Below are positions 34,638-45,361 of a stretch of DNA of 64,000 nucleotides, in pieces. The stretch comes from Kosakonia pseudosacchari (lineage in GTDB: Bacteria > Pseudomonadota > Gammaproteobacteria > Enterobacterales > Enterobacteriaceae): contig NZ_FXWP01000023.1 of the NCBI RefSeq assembly GCF_900184035.1, forward strand, positions 48,961 to 112,960. Reading direction: 5' to 3'. The notes under the pieces are model-generated. The model made no database searches. It was given only the letters and a program-made list of their open reading frames with translations, and was not told the origin of the DNA. Made by a program: the position numbers and the translations under genes. Position 1 is the stretch's first letter. Each line of letters begins with the position of its first letter.

Positions 34638-34850
34638 TTATTTGTTCAGTTCGGCGGTCATATGAACCTGGTTGCCGGTATACGCTTCAGTGATCTGGTA
34701 AGAAGATGCGCCAGCCTGCTGAGCCTGCGCGGCGATTTTCGATTCTGCGCCACTCAGGGTTAAATCAGTTGCGGTCACAGACTGTGCAGCGAAAGAACCA
34801 AAAGAGGTAGCCAGAGCGATAACTGCGACAAAAGTTTTGATGCTTTTCAT
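34638..34850 (-). CDS. DUF1471 (YhcN/BhsA-type) small periplasmic protein, copy 2
   Basis: 70-residue secreted protein, 65 of 70 residues identical to copy 1, with the same signal peptide cleaving near SFAA|QSV and the same ASSYQITEA signature. The flanks are also alike: terminator hairpin downstream, leader sequence upstream (TTACGTTAATTTGTTTGAG), and the further upstream segment CTCACAACAAAAAGCGGAAG. The two genes therefore arose by duplication of a whole transcription unit, now separated by about 1.2 kb. Confidence 0.85.
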   Translation of the reverse strand: MKSIKTFVAVIALATSFGSFAAQSVTATDLTLSGAESKIAAQAQQAGASSYQITEAYTGNQVHMTAELNK

Positions 34851-34976
34851 GATATAAACCCTTACGTTAATTTGTTTGAGTGAGGCGCCGTGCCTCGATG
34901 AAATAAATAGTAGACCTGTTTACTCACAACAAAAAGCGGAAGGATTTGTTCTCAATATTCAATTTTTTTGACCAAT

Positions 34977-35813
34977 TTACACGCCAATTAATCGCTGCGG
35001 ATGGGTATAAATTGTCGCTCTGCCCGGCTTGCAAAAACCCACCAACGTCAGGTTATAGCGCTGCGCCACTTCTACCGCCAGCGTTGTCGCGGCAGAGACG
35101 GCAAACAGGATCTCAACGCCGCACATGGCGGACTTTTGTACCATCTCATAACTGGCACGGCTGGAAACCAGCACCGCACCGCGCGCCCAGACTTGCGCTT
35201 CGCGGGCGCGATGACCAAGCAGCTTATCCAGCGCAACATGACGCCCGACATCTTCATGTCCCCCCGCTAACTCACCGGATGGCAGCATCCAGGCAGCGGC
35301 ATGTGTGCAACCAGTTAGCTGACCAACAGGTTGAAAATCGGTTAAATGCGCCAGCCCGGCATCCAGCGCCTGCAAATCAAATGTCTGGGTAAAAGGCAGT
35401 GGCGCAACGGGTTTACCGATATCATTAAGCTGCTCGACGCCACAAACACCGCAACCGGTGCGCCCGGCCAACGCGCGTCGCCGCTCTTTTAACCCCATAA
35501 AACGGCGGCTGGAGAGCTCAATTTGCACTTCAAGGCCGTTACAGGAGTGGACCACATCCATCCCGTAAATGTCTGATGCGTTTTCGATAATCCCTTCGGA
35601 TAAGGAGAAGCCGATTGCGAAGAGTTCAAGATCTTTTGGCGACGCCATCATCACCACATGCGAAATACCGTTGTACACCAGCGCGACAGGCACTTCCTCC
35701 GCCAGCATGTCCGGCACGGCGTGCTGCAAATCAGCACGTTTCCACAGGCTAACCTCGCGGGCTCCTGTGACTGATGTTGCATTTTTGTGCTTTTTTGTCT
35801 GTAAATCGTTCAC
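34977..35813 (-). CDS. fdhD: Formate dehydrogenase sulfurtransferase FdhD
   Basis: Transfers sulfur from IscS to the molybdenum cofactor, a step needed for active formate dehydrogenases. 278 residues, close to E. coli FdhD. The essential cysteine motif GCGVCGVEQ is visible near residue 121. Other family blocks: [28 protein letters not shown] and [20 protein letters not shown]. Divergent from fdoG, which encodes one of its client enzymes. Confidence 0.95.
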   Translation of the reverse strand: MNDLQTKKHKNATSVTGAREVSLWKRADLQHAVPDMLAEEVPVALVYNGISHVVMMASPKDLELFAIGFSLSEGIIENASDIYGMDVVHSCNGLEVQIELSSRRFMGLKERRRALAGRTGCGVCGVEQLNDIGKPVAPLPFTQTFDLQALDAGLAHLTDFQPVGQLTGCTHAAAWMLPSGELAGGHEDVGRHVALDKLLGHRAREAQVWARGAVLVSSRASYEMVQKSAMCGVEILFAVSAATTLAVEVAQRYNLTLVGFCKPGRATIYTHPQRLIGV

Positions 35814-35847
35814 TTTGTCTTAACCGTTATCGAACAAGCGTATCAAC

Positions 35848-35997
35848 ATTATGGTATTCTCCGCGCATATCCCTTGGGGAAAAGAGGGAATAGCAACAGT
35901 TCTGAACCTTCCACGGCAGAATGAGCATACCTACATTGTGGTATTCTTCGTTGCTAATCCCCCTGGATATGAGGGATTAACAGCAATTCTGAACCTT
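35848..35997 (+). repeat. 63-base tandem repeat in the fdoG leader
   Basis: Copy A 35848-35910 and copy B 35935-35997 are equal in length and separated by 24 bases. Both begin ATTRTGGTATTCTYCG, carry a TCCC...GAGGGA hairpin, then CAGTTCTGAACCTT (A) or CAATTCTGAACCTT (B). TATTCT in each could be a -10 hexamer, which would make these duplicated promoter-leader units. Confidence 0.65.
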
Positions 35998-36016
35998 TGC
36001 GAAAAGCACCGCAAAG
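35995..36016 (+). other. Hairpin between repeat copy B and fdoG
   Basis: CTTTGCG-N8-CGCAAAG, followed by a run of A. Located 40 bases before the fdoG start; probably part of the structured leader. Confidence 0.45.
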
Positions 36017-36056
36017 AAAAAAAACGATAAGAGTAATGTCGAACCAGGAGCAAACC

Positions 36057-39000
36057 ATGCAGGTCAGCAGAAGGCAGTTCTTTAAGATCTGCGCTGGCGG
36101 TATGGCAGGAACCACGGCAGCGGCGCTGGGCTTTGCCCCGAGTGTTGCGCTCGCGGAAACACGGCAGTATAAGCTGCTGCGTACCCGCGAAACCCGTAAT
36201 ACCTGCACATATTGTTCCGTCGGCTGTGGGCTGTTGATGTACAGCCTCGGCGATGGAGCAAAAAACGCCAAAGCGTCAATCTTCCATATCGAGGGTGACC
36301 CCGATCATCCGGTAAACCGTGGGGCGCTGTGCCCGAAAGGCGCAGGTCTGGTGGATTTCATCCACTCAGAAAGCCGCCTGAAATACCCGGAATACCGCGC
36401 GCCAGGCTCAGATAAGTGGCAACAAATTTCGTGGGATGAAGCCTTTACCCGCATTGCCAAACTGATGAAAGCGGATCGTGACGCCAACTATATCGCGCAA
36501 AACGCGGAAGGGACGACCGTCAACCGCTGGCTGAGCACCGGTATGCTGTGCGCATCCGCATCCAGTAATGAAACCGGCTATTTAACGCAAAAATTCACCC
36601 GCGCACTCGGCATGTTAGCCGTCGACAACCAGGCGCGTGTCTGACACGGACCAACGGTAGCAAGTCTTGCTCCATCTTTTGGTCGCGGTGCGATGACCAA
36701 CCACTGGGTCGACATGAAAAACGCCAACCTTATCGTTGTGATGGGGGGGAACGCGGCAGAAGCGCATCCGGTGGGATTCCGCTGGGCGATGGAAGCCAAG
36801 ATCCACAATGGCGCGAAGCTGATTGTTATCGATCCGCGCTTTACGCGTACCGCCTCTGTGGCGGATTTCTATGCGCCGATTCGTTCCGGTACTGACATTG
36901 CCTTCCTGTCAGGCGTGTTGCTGTACCTGATGACCAACGAAAAATATCAGCGCGAATACACCGAGGCCTACACCAACGCCACGCTTATTGTGCGTGAAGA
37001 TTTTGGCTTCGAAGATGGCCTGTTCACCGGCTATGACGCGGAAAAACGTAAATACGACAAAACCAGCTGGAACTACGAACTGGATGAGAAAGGTTTCGCC
37101 AAACGCGATACCACGCTCACCCATCCGCGTTGCGTGTGGAACCTGCTGAAAGCGCACGTCTCCCGCTATACGCCGGACGTGGTGGAAGACATCTGCGGGA
37201 CGCCAAAAGCGGACTTCCTGAAGGTGTGCGAATACATCGCCGAAACCAGCGCCCGTGATAAAACCGCGTCGTTCCTGTATGCACTTGGCTGGACGCAGCA
37301 CTCCGTTGGCGCGCAGAACATCCGCACCATGGCGATGATTCAGTTGCTGCTCGGCAACATGGGGATGGCGGGCGGCGGCGTGAACGCCCTGCGCGGTCAC
37401 TCCAACATTCAGGGGCTGACGGATCTTGGCCTGTTGTCACAAAGCCTGCCGGGCTATATGACGCTGCCAAATGAAAAACAGACCGATCTCCAGACCTATC
37501 TGACCGCCAACACGCCAAAACCGCTGCTGGAAGGCCAGGTAAACTACTGGGGCAACTACCCGAAATTCTTCGTTTCGATGATGAAATCCTTCTTTGGCGA
37601 CAAAGCGACAGCGGAAAATAGCTGGGGCTTTGACTGGCTGCCGAAGTGGGACAAGGGTTACGACGTCCTGCAGTACTTCGAGATGATGAACCAGGGCAAG
37701 GTCAACGGCTATATCTGCCAGGGCTTTAACCCGGTAGCGTCGTTCCCGAACAAAAATAAAGTGGTCGCCTCACTGTCAAAACTGAAGTTCCTGGTAACGA
37801 TTGACCCGCTCAATACGGAAACCTCGAACTTCTGGCAGAACCACGGCGAATTTAACGACGTCGATCCGTCGAAAATTCAGACCGAGGTGTTCCGTCTGCC
37901 GTCGACCTGCTTCGCAGAAGAGAACGGTTCTATCGTTAACTCAGGCCGCTGGTTGCAATGGCACTGGAAAGGCGCGGACGCCCCGGGCGATGCGCTGAAC
38001 GACGGCGAGATCCTGGCGGGCATCTTCCTGCGCATGCGTAAAATGTATGCGGCAGAAGGCGGAGCCAACCCGGAACAGGTGCTGAACATGACCTGGAACT
38101 ACTCGACGCCGGAAAACCCGTCGCCTGAAGAAGTGGCCATGGAAAGCAACGGTAAAGCGCTGGCGGATATTATCGATCCGGCAACCGGCACCGTGCTGGC
38201 GAAGAAAGGCGAGCAACTGAGCACCTTCGCTCACCTGCGCGATGACGGCACAACCGCAAGCGGTTGCTGGATTTTCGCCGGGAGCTGGACGCCGAAAGGC
38301 AACCAGATGGCGAACCGCGATAACGCTGATCCGTCGGGCCTCGGCAATACGCTGGGTTGGGCATGGGCATGGCCGCTTAACCGTCGCATTCTCTACAACC
38401 GCGCCTCCGCTGATCCGCAGGGCAACCCGTGGGATCCGAAGCGTCAGTTGCTGAAATGGGACGGCGCGAAGTGGGGTGGCGTGGATATTCCGGACTACAG
38501 CGCAGCCGCACCTGGCAGCAATGTCGGGCCGTTTATCATGCAGCAGGAAGGCATGGGCCGCCTGTTCGCACTCGATAAGATGGCTGAAGGGCCGTTCCCG
38601 GAACACTACGAGCCGTTTGAAACGCCGCTGGGCACCAACCCGCTGCACCCGAAAGTGGTTTCCAACCCGGCCGCCCGCGTGTTTAAAGGCGATCTGGAAG
38701 CGATGGGTAAAGCGGATAAGTTCCCGTATGTCGGTACGACTTACCGTTTAACCGAGCACTTCCACTACTGGACCAAGCACGCGCTGCTTAACGCAATCGC
38801 GCAGCCGGAGCAGTTTGTGGAAATTGGCGAAAAACTGGCGAACAAGCTGGGCATCACGCAGGGCGATACGGTGCGCGTCTCCTCCAACCGTGGCTATATC
38901 AAAGCCAAGGCGGTGGTGACCAAACGTATTCGCACGCTCAACGTGCACGGTAAGGAAGTCGATACCATCGGTATTCCGATCCACTGGGGTTATGAAGGTG

Positions 39001-39107
39001 TGGCGAAGAAAGGCTTTATCGCTAATACGTTAACGCCGTTTGTCGGCGATGCGAACACCCAAACGCCGGAGTTTAAGGCGTTCCTGGTGAATGTGGAAAA
39101 GGTGTAA
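36057..39107 (+). CDS. fdoG: Formate dehydrogenase O alpha subunit, selenoprotein FdoG
   Basis: Periplasm-facing catalytic subunit oxidising formate to CO2 at a molybdenum bis-MGD centre. ATG at 36057 after CCAGGAG. The frame contains TGA at 36642-36644, codon 196 (ARV-Sec-HGPT), read as selenocysteine; counting it, the protein has 1016 residues, equal to E. coli FdoG. Twin-arginine signal SRRQFFK at the N-terminus; 4Fe-4S motif CTYCSVGC with a later cysteine in NRGALCPKG. Automated callers may split this gene at the TGA into a short N-terminal piece and a late start at 36693. First gene of fdoGHI-fdhE. Confidence 0.96.
36649..36684 (+). promoter_or_regulatory. SECIS element of fdoG
   Basis: Directly after the UGA, GACCAA (36649-36654) pairs with TTGGTC (36679-36684), and the apical part is GCAAGTCTTGC with the GUCU-type loop that SelB recognises. 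Spacing from the UGA agrees with bacterial SECIS hairpins. Confidence 0.85.
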
Positions 39108-39119
39108 CGGAGACGACTT

Positions 39120-40022
39120 ATGGCTTATCAATCGCAAGACATCATCCGTCGTTCCGCGACTAACGGTTTCACTCCCGCGCCGCAGGCGCGGGATCACCAG
39201 CAGGAAGTGGCGAAGCTTATCGACGTCACCACCTGTATTGGCTGTAAAGCCTGTCAGGTGGCCTGTTCCGAGTGGAACGACATTCGTGATGAGGTGGGAC
39301 ATAACGTCGGGGTGTATGACAACCCGGCGGATTTGACCGCCAAGTCGTGGACGGTCATGCGCTTCTCGGAAGTGGAGCAGAACGACAAACTGGAGTGGCT
39401 GATCCGTAAAGATGGCTGCATGCACTGCGCCGATCCTGGCTGTCTGAAAGCATGTCCGTCAGAAGGGGCTATCATTCAGTATGCTAACGGTATTGTCGAC
39501 TTCCAGTCCGAGCAGTGCATCGGTTGCGGTTACTGTATCGCCGGCTGTCCGTTCGACGTGCCGCGCATGAACCCGGAAGACAACCGCGTCTATAAATGTA
39601 CGCTGTGTGTTGACCGCGTGACCGTGGGTCAGGAACCGGCGTGTGTGAAAACCTGCCCGACCGGCGCTATCCACTTTGGCTCTAAAGAGGATATGAAAAC
39701 GCTGGCCGGCGAGCGCGTGGCGGAACTGAAAACCCGTGGTTACGACAACGCGGGCCTGTACGATCCGGCGGGCGTTGGCGGTACGCACGTGATGTATGTG
39801 CTGCACCACGCCGACAAGCCGAATCTGTATCACGGCCTGCCGGAGAACCCGGAAATCAGCTCTACCGTGAAGTTCTGGAAAGGTATCTGGAAACCTCTTG
39901 CGGCGGTCGGCTTTGCCGCGACCTTCGCTGCCAGCATCTTCCACTATGTCGGTGTCGGTCCGAACCGCGCAGAAGAGGAAGACGATAACCTGCATGAAGA
40001 GAAAGACGAGGTGCGCAAATGA
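39120..40022 (+). CDS. fdoH: Formate dehydrogenase O iron-sulfur beta subunit FdoH
   Basis: Electron-transfer subunit with four 4Fe-4S clusters, anchored by one C-terminal helix. 300 residues. Cysteine groups visible in order: [40 protein letters not shown], and CTLC with [10 protein letters not shown]. The membrane helix is about 257-280 ([19 protein letters not shown]), followed by an acidic tail. 12 bases after fdoG; stop overlaps fdoI by four bases. Confidence 0.96.
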   Translation: MAYQSQDIIRRSATNGFTPAPQARDHQQEVAKLIDVTTCIGCKACQVACSEWNDIRDEVGHNVGVYDNPADLTAKSWTVMRFSEVEQNDKLEWLIRKDGCMHCADPGCLKACPSEGAIIQYANGIVDFQSEQCIGCGYCIAGCPFDVPRMNPEDNRVYKCTLCVDRVTVGQEPACVKTCPTGAIHFGSKEDMKTLAGERVAELKTRGYDNAGLYDPAGVGGTHVMYVLHHADKPNLYHGLPENPEISSTVKFWKGIWKPLAAVGFAATFAASIFHYVGVGPNRAEEEDDNLHEEKDEVRK

Positions 40023-40654
40023 AAAAACGTGACACCATCGTGCGCTACACGGCGCCAGAGCGCATCAACCACTGGGTCACCGCCTTCTGCTTCGTGCTGG
40101 CGGCGGTGAGCGGGCTGGGGTTTTTCTTCCCCTCCTTCAATTGGTTGATGGGGATTCTGGGTACGCCGCAGCTGGCGCGCATTCTCCATCCGTTTGTCGG
40201 TGTGGTGATGTTCGCGTCGTTTATAATCATGTTTTTCCGCTACTGGCACCATAACCTCATCAATAGGGATGATATCTTTTGGGCGAAGAATATTCGTAAG
40301 ATCGTCGTCAATGAGGAAGTGGGTGACACCGGGCGCTATAATTTCGGTCAGAAATGTGTTTTCTGGGCGGCGATTATTTTCCTGGTGTTGCTACTGGTAA
40401 GCGGCGTGGTTATCTGGCGCCCTTACTTCGCGCCAGCGTTTCCCATTCCGGTGATCCGATTAGCGTTGATGGTGCATTCATTTGCCGCGGTCGCGTTAAT
40501 TGTGGTTATTATGGTGCATATTTACGCCGCCCTGTGGGTGAAAGGCACGATAACCGCAATGGTGGAAGGCTGGGTTACCAGCTCGTGGGCGAAGAAACAT
40601 CACCCGCGCTGGTACCGGGAAGTTCGCAAGACAACGGAAAAATCGACTGAATGA
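40019..40654 (+). CDS. fdoI: Formate dehydrogenase O cytochrome b556 subunit FdoI
   Basis: Membrane subunit that passes electrons from FdoH to the quinone pool. 211 residues, the E. coli length, four membrane helices. Haem-ligand histidines fit [21 protein letters not shown], and [24 protein letters not shown]. Overlaps both neighbours by four bases. Confidence 0.95.
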   Translation: MKKRDTIVRYTAPERINHWVTAFCFVLAAVSGLGFFFPSFNWLMGILGTPQLARILHPFVGVVMFASFIIMFFRYWHHNLINRDDIFWAKNIRKIVVNEEVGDTGRYNFGQKCVFWAAIIFLVLLLVSGVVIWRPYFAPAFPIPVIRLALMVHSFAAVALIVVIMVHIYAALWVKGTITAMVEGWVTSSWAKKHHPRWYREVRKTTEKSTE

Positions 40655-41580
40655 GTATTCGCATAATCCCGCAAGATGAGCTGGAGAAGAGCGATAAACG
40701 CACGGCGGAAGTGATTCCGCCGTTATTATTCCCCAGACTGAAAAATCTCTATAACCGCCGCGCAGAGCGTTTGCGTGAGCTGGCAGAGAGTAACCCGCTG
40801 GGTGATTATCTGCGTTTTGCTGCGCTTATCGCCCATGCCCAGGAAGTGGTGCTTTACGACCACCCTCTGCACCTTGACCTGACTGCGCGCATTAAAGAAG
40901 CCGCTGAACAGGGCAAACCGCCGCTGGACATTCATGTGCTGCCGCGTGATACGCACTGGCACAAGCTGCTGCATTCGCTGATCGCCGAGCTGAAGCCGGA
41001 GATGAGCGGCCCGGCGCTGGCGGTCATTGAGAACCTGGAAAAAGCCTCAGCCCAGGAACTGGAGGCAATGGCCAGCGCGCTGTTTGCCGCTGATTTCGCC
41101 TCCGTAAGCAGTGATAAAGCGCCTTTTATCTGGGCTGCGCTATCGCTCTACTGGGCGCAAATGGCCAGCCTTATTCCTGGCAAAGCGCGCGCGGAATATG
41201 GTGAACAGCGCCAGTTCTGCCCGGTGTGCGGCGCAATGCCGGTCTCCAGCATGGTGCATATTGGCACGACGCAAGGGTTGCGCTATCTGCACTGCAATCT
41301 GTGCGAAACCGAGTGGCATGTGGTGCGCGTCAAATGCAGCAACTGCGAGCAAACCCGTGATCTGCACTACTGGTCGCTGGATAACGAGCAGGCGGCAATC
41401 AAAGCGGAAAGCTGCGGCGACTGCGGCACTTACCTGAAGATCCTGTATCAGGAAAAAGACCCGAACGTCGAGCCGGTCGCGGACGATTTGGCCTCGCTGG
41501 TGTTAGATGCTCGCATGGAGCAGGAAGGTTTCGCCCGCAGCTCCATCAACCCGTTCTTATTCCCCGGCGAAGGGGAATAA
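40651..41580 (+). CDS. fdhE: Formate dehydrogenase accessory protein FdhE
   Basis: Cytoplasmic protein needed for maturation of membrane formate dehydrogenases. 309 residues, the E. coli length. Four CxxC pairs of a rubredoxin-like metal site in the C-terminal half: CPVCG, CNLC, CSNC and CGDC. Overlaps fdoI by four bases, so it is co-translated with its client enzyme. Confidence 0.95.
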   Translation: MSIRIIPQDELEKSDKRTAEVIPPLLFPRLKNLYNRRAERLRELAESNPLGDYLRFAALIAHAQEVVLYDHPLHLDLTARIKEAAEQGKPPLDIHVLPRDTHWHKLLHSLIAELKPEMSGPALAVIENLEKASAQELEAMASALFAADFASVSSDKAPFIWAALSLYWAQMASLIPGKARAEYGEQRQFCPVCGAMPVSSMVHIGTTQGLRYLHCNLCETEWHVVRVKCSNCEQTRDLHYWSLDNEQAAIKAESCGDCGTYLKILYQEKDPNVEPVADDLASLVLDARMEQEGFARSSINPFLFPGEGE

Positions 41581-41588
41581 TACCCTTC

Positions 41589-41613
41589 AACCCTTGCCTT
41601 TCTGGCAAGGGTT
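41589..41613 (+). terminator. Probable terminator of the fdo operon
   Basis: AACCCTTGCC-TTTCT-GGCAAGGGTT, a perfect 10-bp stem nine bases after the fdhE stop. No T-run follows. Confidence 0.6.
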
Positions 41614-41746
41614 GCCAGCCTGCCTGGTTCTCCACGTGTTTATCTCCGTCCTGCTTTTTGCCACACATTGCTAAAAAACGACCATTCCCATTCCGCATAA
41701 ACCAGGCTATAAAGCTGGATATTTATACAGATAAAAGGTTAACGGA

Positions 41747-42658
41747 ATGGCACTGGAAAAAGGTATTGCCGGGCTGGTAAGTGACTTTATTGCCGCAGGT
41801 CGCCCGTCTGCGCGGGCGAAGAGTATTGATGACCGGCGCAGTGGATATGTCGCCAGCACAGTGCTGGCAGGGGAAACGGAAACACGCGTTCAGGTTGAAG
41901 AGATGACGCTTGAAGGCATAACGTTTCGTCTGTTTTCGCCGCAGGACGCCAGCGGCCATCTTCCCGCGTTAATTTACTACCACGGCGGCTGCTTTATTAG
42001 CGGCGGCTTCGACACGCACGATAAGCAACTGCGTCAGCTGGCCTTTTATAGTGGCTGCCGGGTTGTTGCTGTGCAGTACCGTTTAGCGCCGGAACATCGC
42101 TGGCCTGCCGCACATGATGATGCACAATCTGGTGCCGATATGGTGTGGAAAAACGCCGATAAACTCGGTATCGACAAAGAACGCATCACGCTTGCAGGGG
42201 ATAGCGCGGGCGGTCACCTGGCGCTGGTGACGGCGCTACGGCTGAAAGCCGCGGCGACATGGCAACCAGCACAACTGGTGCTGATTTACCCGATGCTCGA
42301 CGCCACCGCCTATTTCGATAGTTATACCTTTAACGGTTCCGATTATGTGATTACCCGCGAGGCGCTGTTATCGGGCTACGAAATGTATCTCGGCGATACC
42401 GACCGCCTGTTACCGGATGTCAGCCCGCTGTGGCGCGATGATTTTTCCGGTCTGCCGCCAGTGCACATCATTACCGCCGAGTTCGATCCGTTATGCGATG
42501 AAGGTGAAGCACTGTTCCAGCACATGACCGAGCAGGGCGTCACCTGTACTTGTTCACAATATCAGGGCGTGATCCATGGCTTCTTCCAGCTTGCCGGGAT
42601 CAGCCAAAGCGCAAGAGACGCGATAAGAGACGTGGCCGCACGGGTGGCCAGAATATAA
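41747..42658 (+). CDS. Alpha/beta hydrolase, Aes/HSL-family esterase
   Basis: Probable cytoplasmic carboxylesterase of the hormone-sensitive-lipase group. 303 residues without a signal peptide. The oxyanion-hole HGG motif is YYHGGCF (about 78-84). The nucleophile serine is in GDSAGG (about 152). The acid is in AEFDPLCDEG and the histidine in VIHGFFQ. Substrate unknown. Not found here in E. coli; followed closely by a small SnoaL-like gene in the same direction. Confidence 0.82.
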   Translation: MALEKGIAGLVSDFIAAGRPSARAKSIDDRRSGYVASTVLAGETETRVQVEEMTLEGITFRLFSPQDASGHLPALIYYHGGCFISGGFDTHDKQLRQLAFYSGCRVVAVQYRLAPEHRWPAAHDDAQSGADMVWKNADKLGIDKERITLAGDSAGGHLALVTALRLKAAATWQPAQLVLIYPMLDATAYFDSYTFNGSDYVITREALLSGYEMYLGDTDRLLPDVSPLWRDDFSGLPPVHIITAEFDPLCDEGEALFQHMTEQGVTCTCSQYQGVIHGFFQLAGISQSARDAIRDVAARVARI

Positions 42659-42680
42659 CCGCGCATAAAAAGGGGAGCCG

Positions 42681-43019
42681 GTGTCTGTCGTAAGTCCTGT
42701 GGAAAAGCAGTTCGCTGCTTACAATGCCCATGATATTGAGGCATTTACCGCCTGTTTTAGCGAGGATTTTATCGCTTATCGCTTGCCATCCACTGAGCCG
42801 TCGCTGCAGGGGCGTGAAGCATTACGCGCCTTTTATGCGACGCATCGTTTTAACAACCCCGCGTTACGTGCCGAGTTACTCTCACGCACGGTGATGGGTA
42901 ATAAGGTGTTCGATCACGAAAAAATCTACGGCATAGGCGAGTCAGCCATTGAAAATATGGCGGTCTATGACGTGCAGGATGGGCTGATCAAAACCGCGTG
43001 GTTTTTCTTCGCGCAGTAG
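42681..43019 (+). CDS. SnoaL/NTF2-like small protein
   Basis: 112 residues from a GTG start at 42681, chosen for AGGGGAG upstream (42671-42677). The pattern (VEKQFAAYNAHDIEAFTACFSEDFIAYRLP, LQGREALRAFYATHRF, ENMAVYDVQDGLIKTAWFF) matches the SnoaL-like fold used by isomerases, hydratases and binding proteins. No function can be given. 22 bases after the esterase gene, so the two are probably co-transcribed. Confidence 0.72.
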   Translation: MSVVSPVEKQFAAYNAHDIEAFTACFSEDFIAYRLPSTEPSLQGREALRAFYATHRFNNPALRAELLSRTVMGNKVFDHEKIYGIGESAIENMAVYDVQDGLIKTAWFFFAQ

Positions 43020-43037
43020 GGGTGGTTCGCAGGACGT

Positions 43038-43063
43038 TGCGCGCCCGCATTAGCAGGCGCGCA
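43038..43063. terminator. Possible shared terminator between the SnoaL-like gene and fabY
   Basis: TGCGCGCC-N10-GGCGCGCA hairpin between convergent genes; no T-run on either side. Confidence 0.35.
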
Positions 43064-43068
43064 GCGGC

Positions 43069-44058
43069 TTACTCTTCCTCGTTACCGCCCTCTTCGAACG
43101 AGCCGAAGGGTTTGGCGGGCAACACGATATAAATGCCTTCGAAAATTGCGCCCTGCTTATCTTCGCCAAACAGTTCAACCTGTAGCTGAACGCGCGCTTT
43201 GCGCCCGCGCGCCAGGCGATCCAAATCGCCGCTTAGCGAGCCAAGATCGGCGATAGCGCTCGGCTTACCGGTGATCGGCGTACTATAGCGGATATGCGCA
43301 TCGGCAAGAATGATGGTGCCGCCGAGATGGCGTTCGCGCAGCATCAGCCAGATCAGCCCCCAACCGGTGAGTGTCGCGAGGGAAAACAGGCTACCGGCGA
43401 ACAGCGTGTGGTGCGGATTCTGGTTGCCGGTCTCCGGCATGGTGGTGATAAATTTCTGCCCGGTGTACTGCTGAATGCGCACACCCATCTTTTCACTCAG
43501 CGGAATATGTTGATACCAGGCCTGCTGCAGCTGCCCGCACCAGTCGCCGCGATGCAGAATATCATCAAGCGTGGCGATCGGTTTGATCATCAAAAAGTGG
43601 CGTACCGGCGTGGTTTGCGGCGCGGTGATTTCCCCTTCGTTGACGAAGCCCAGTTTCGCGAAGAACGCCACCGCATCTTCGCGGGCGCTACAGGTCACGC
43701 GTTTTACCCCTTCCTGGCGGGCCACGGACTCCAGCGTCATCGCCATCAGCGTGCCGAGGCCTTTTTCCTGCACGTCCGGGTGTACCGCCATAAAGCGAAT
43801 AGACCCTTCGTTATCCGCGTTGATATACAACCGCCCGATAGCGACAATGTTGCCCTCTTCATCGACAACCATCTGGTGATGTGCCATCGCATCCCAGCCA
43901 TCACGCTCGGAACCTTTCGGTTGATGCAGCGGTTTACGCAGCATTTCCCAGCGGAACTGGTAATAGAGTTCTAACTCTTCTTCCGTTTGCGGTACGCGAA
44001 GGTGGTACATAGCAGCACTCTCTCTTGTAACCAGGGGCCACGCCGCAAGCTGGCTCAT
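43069..44058 (-). CDS. fabY: FabY (YiiD): GNAT plus thioesterase-like protein for fatty-acid initiation
   Basis: In E. coli this protein supports an alternative route of fatty-acid synthesis initiation when FabH is lost. ATG at 44058 gives MSQL and 329 residues, the E. coli length; a longer frame extends into dtd. N-terminal GNAT acetyltransferase domain (about 20-150: [21 protein letters not shown]). C-terminal hot-dog thioesterase-like domain (about 170-325: [23 protein letters not shown]). Start overlaps the dtd stop by four bases. Confidence 0.92.
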   Translation of the reverse strand: MSQLAAWPLVTRESAAMYHLRVPQTEEELELYYQFRWEMLRKPLHQPKGSERDGWDAMAHHQMVVDEEGNIVAIGRLYINADNEGSIRFMAVHPDVQEKGLGTLMAMTLESVARQEGVKRVTCSAREDAVAFFAKLGFVNEGEITAPQTTPVRHFLMIKPIATLDDILHRGDWCGQLQQAWYQHIPLSEKMGVRIQQYTGQKFITTMPETGNQNPHHTLFAGSLFSLATLTGWGLIWLMLRERHLGGTIILADAHIRYSTPITGKPSAIADLGSLSGDLDRLARGRKARVQLQVELFGEDKQGAIFEGIYIVLPAKPFGSFEEGGNEEE

Positions 44059-44492
44059 ACTTGCAACCAGAACGTGACGGGGCCGTCGTTGACCAGCGAA
44101 ACCTGCATATCGGCAGCGAATCGCCCGGTTTGCGTTTCCATTTGCTGGCTGCGGCAACGTTCAACAAAATAGTGGTACAGCGCCTCGGCTTTTTCCGGCG
44201 CAGCGCCCCGGGAAAAGCCCGGACGCATTCCACGTTCTGTATCCGCCGCCAGCGTAAATTGCGACACCACCAGCACTCTCCCACCCGCCTGCTGGACGTT
44301 AAGATTCATCTTCCCTTCCGCGTCGCCAAAAATACGATACCCCAGCACACGTTCGCACAGGCGGTTCGCTTTTTGTTCATCGTCTTCCCTTTCGACGCCC
44401 AACAACACCAAAAGTCCAGGGCCGATTTCGCCCGTCACCTCACCCGCCACGCTAACGCTCGCGCGGGAAACACGTTGAATTAATGCAATCAT
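44055..44492 (-). CDS. dtd: D-aminoacyl-tRNA deacylase Dtd
   Basis: Proofreading enzyme that frees tRNA from wrongly attached D-amino acids. 145 residues, the E. coli length. The two cross-subunit active-site motifs SQFTL and GPVTF are both present. Lies between yihY and fabY with four-base overlaps on each side, so it is part of a tightly packed minus-strand operon. Confidence 0.96.
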   Translation of the reverse strand: MIALIQRVSRASVSVAGEVTGEIGPGLLVLLGVEREDDEQKANRLCERVLGYRIFGDAEGKMNLNVQQAGGRVLVVSQFTLAADTERGMRPGFSRGAAPEKAEALYHYFVERCRSQQMETQTGRFAADMQVSLVNDGPVTFWLQV

Positions 44493-45361
44493 GGTTGGTC
44501 TGCTTCTTCTTGCTGTGCGGCTATTTTGAGTTTTCGGTATTCACCGAGAGTGACAGTTATTTCAGCGCCAAGCAAGACGATACACCAGGTCCAGTAGACC
44601 CAGAGGAACAAAATGGGGATGACAGCCAGCACGCCATAAATCAGCTGGTAAGACGGAAACATGGTGATGTAGAGGCCAAAAATCTTTTTACCTAACTCAA
44701 ACAGCAGCGCCGCGATAAACGCGCCGACAATGGCATCGCGGTTCGGCACGCGCGTTGTTGGCACAATGCTGTACAGCAGCCAAAAAGAGAGCCAGGAGAG
44801 GATCAGCGGAAATATACGCAGCACATCATCAATCACGCTATCCAGCTCGCTGGCCCAGCGCAGCGACAGCAAATAGGAGCTTATTGCCAGGCTGGCACCC
44901 GCCAGCAGCGGGCCGAGCGTCAGGATCATCCAGTAGACGGCAAAAGAATAAACATGCGGGCGTACACGCGTACTGCGCCAGATAGTATTTAACGCCGAGT
45001 CGATGGAGTACATCAGCAGCAGCGATGTCACTATCAGCCCGCATGCGCCCACCGCCGTCATTTTGGTGGAATTGGCAACAAACTGCTCAATATAGTTTTG
45101 GATCACATCGCCGGTGGTGGGAATGAAATTGGCAAACACAAAGTGGCGCAACTGGATGCTAATGTCAGAAAACATAGGAAAAACAGCGAACAATGCAAAC
45201 ACCACCGCGATCAGCGGCACCAGCGAAAGCAAAGAGACATAGGCGAGATTCCCCGCCAGCGTCGTCATATGGTCTTCATCAATGCGCCGCCATAGCAGCC
45301 GCAACCAGGCAACAAGCGGGCGCGTGCGATGTTTTGCATGATGCCGCAGATTTTTTAGCAT
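44489..45361 (-). CDS. yihY: YihY family inner-membrane protein
   Basis: Polytopic membrane protein of unknown function, once mislabelled RNase BN. 290 residues, E. coli length, about six membrane helices. Typical blocks: [39 protein letters not shown] and [18 protein letters not shown]. Overlaps yihX by seven bases and dtd by four. Confidence 0.94.
   Translation of the reverse strand: MLKNLRHHAKHRTRPLVAWLRLLWRRIDEDHMTTLAGNLAYVSLLSLVPLIAVVFALFAVFPMFSDISIQLRHFVFANFIPTTGDVIQNYIEQFVANSTKMTAVGACGLIVTSLLLMYSIDSALNTIWRSTRVRPHVYSFAVYWMILTLGPLLAGASLAISSYLLSLRWASELDSVIDDVLRIFPLILSWLSFWLLYSIVPTTRVPNRDAIVGAFIAALLFELGKKIFGLYITMFPSYQLIYGVLAVIPILFLWVYWTWCIVLLGAEITVTLGEYRKLKIAAQQEEADQP

Noticed and set aside
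33119..34960. Composite transposon bounded by the two DUF1471 repeats
   Set aside because: The repeats are ordinary genes with promoters and terminators; no transposase, terminal inverted repeats or target duplications are visible.
36057..36692. fdoG as a frameshifted or nonsense-mutated pseudogene
   Set aside because: The TGA is codon 196, the known selenocysteine position, and a SECIS hairpin follows; total length equals the E. coli protein.
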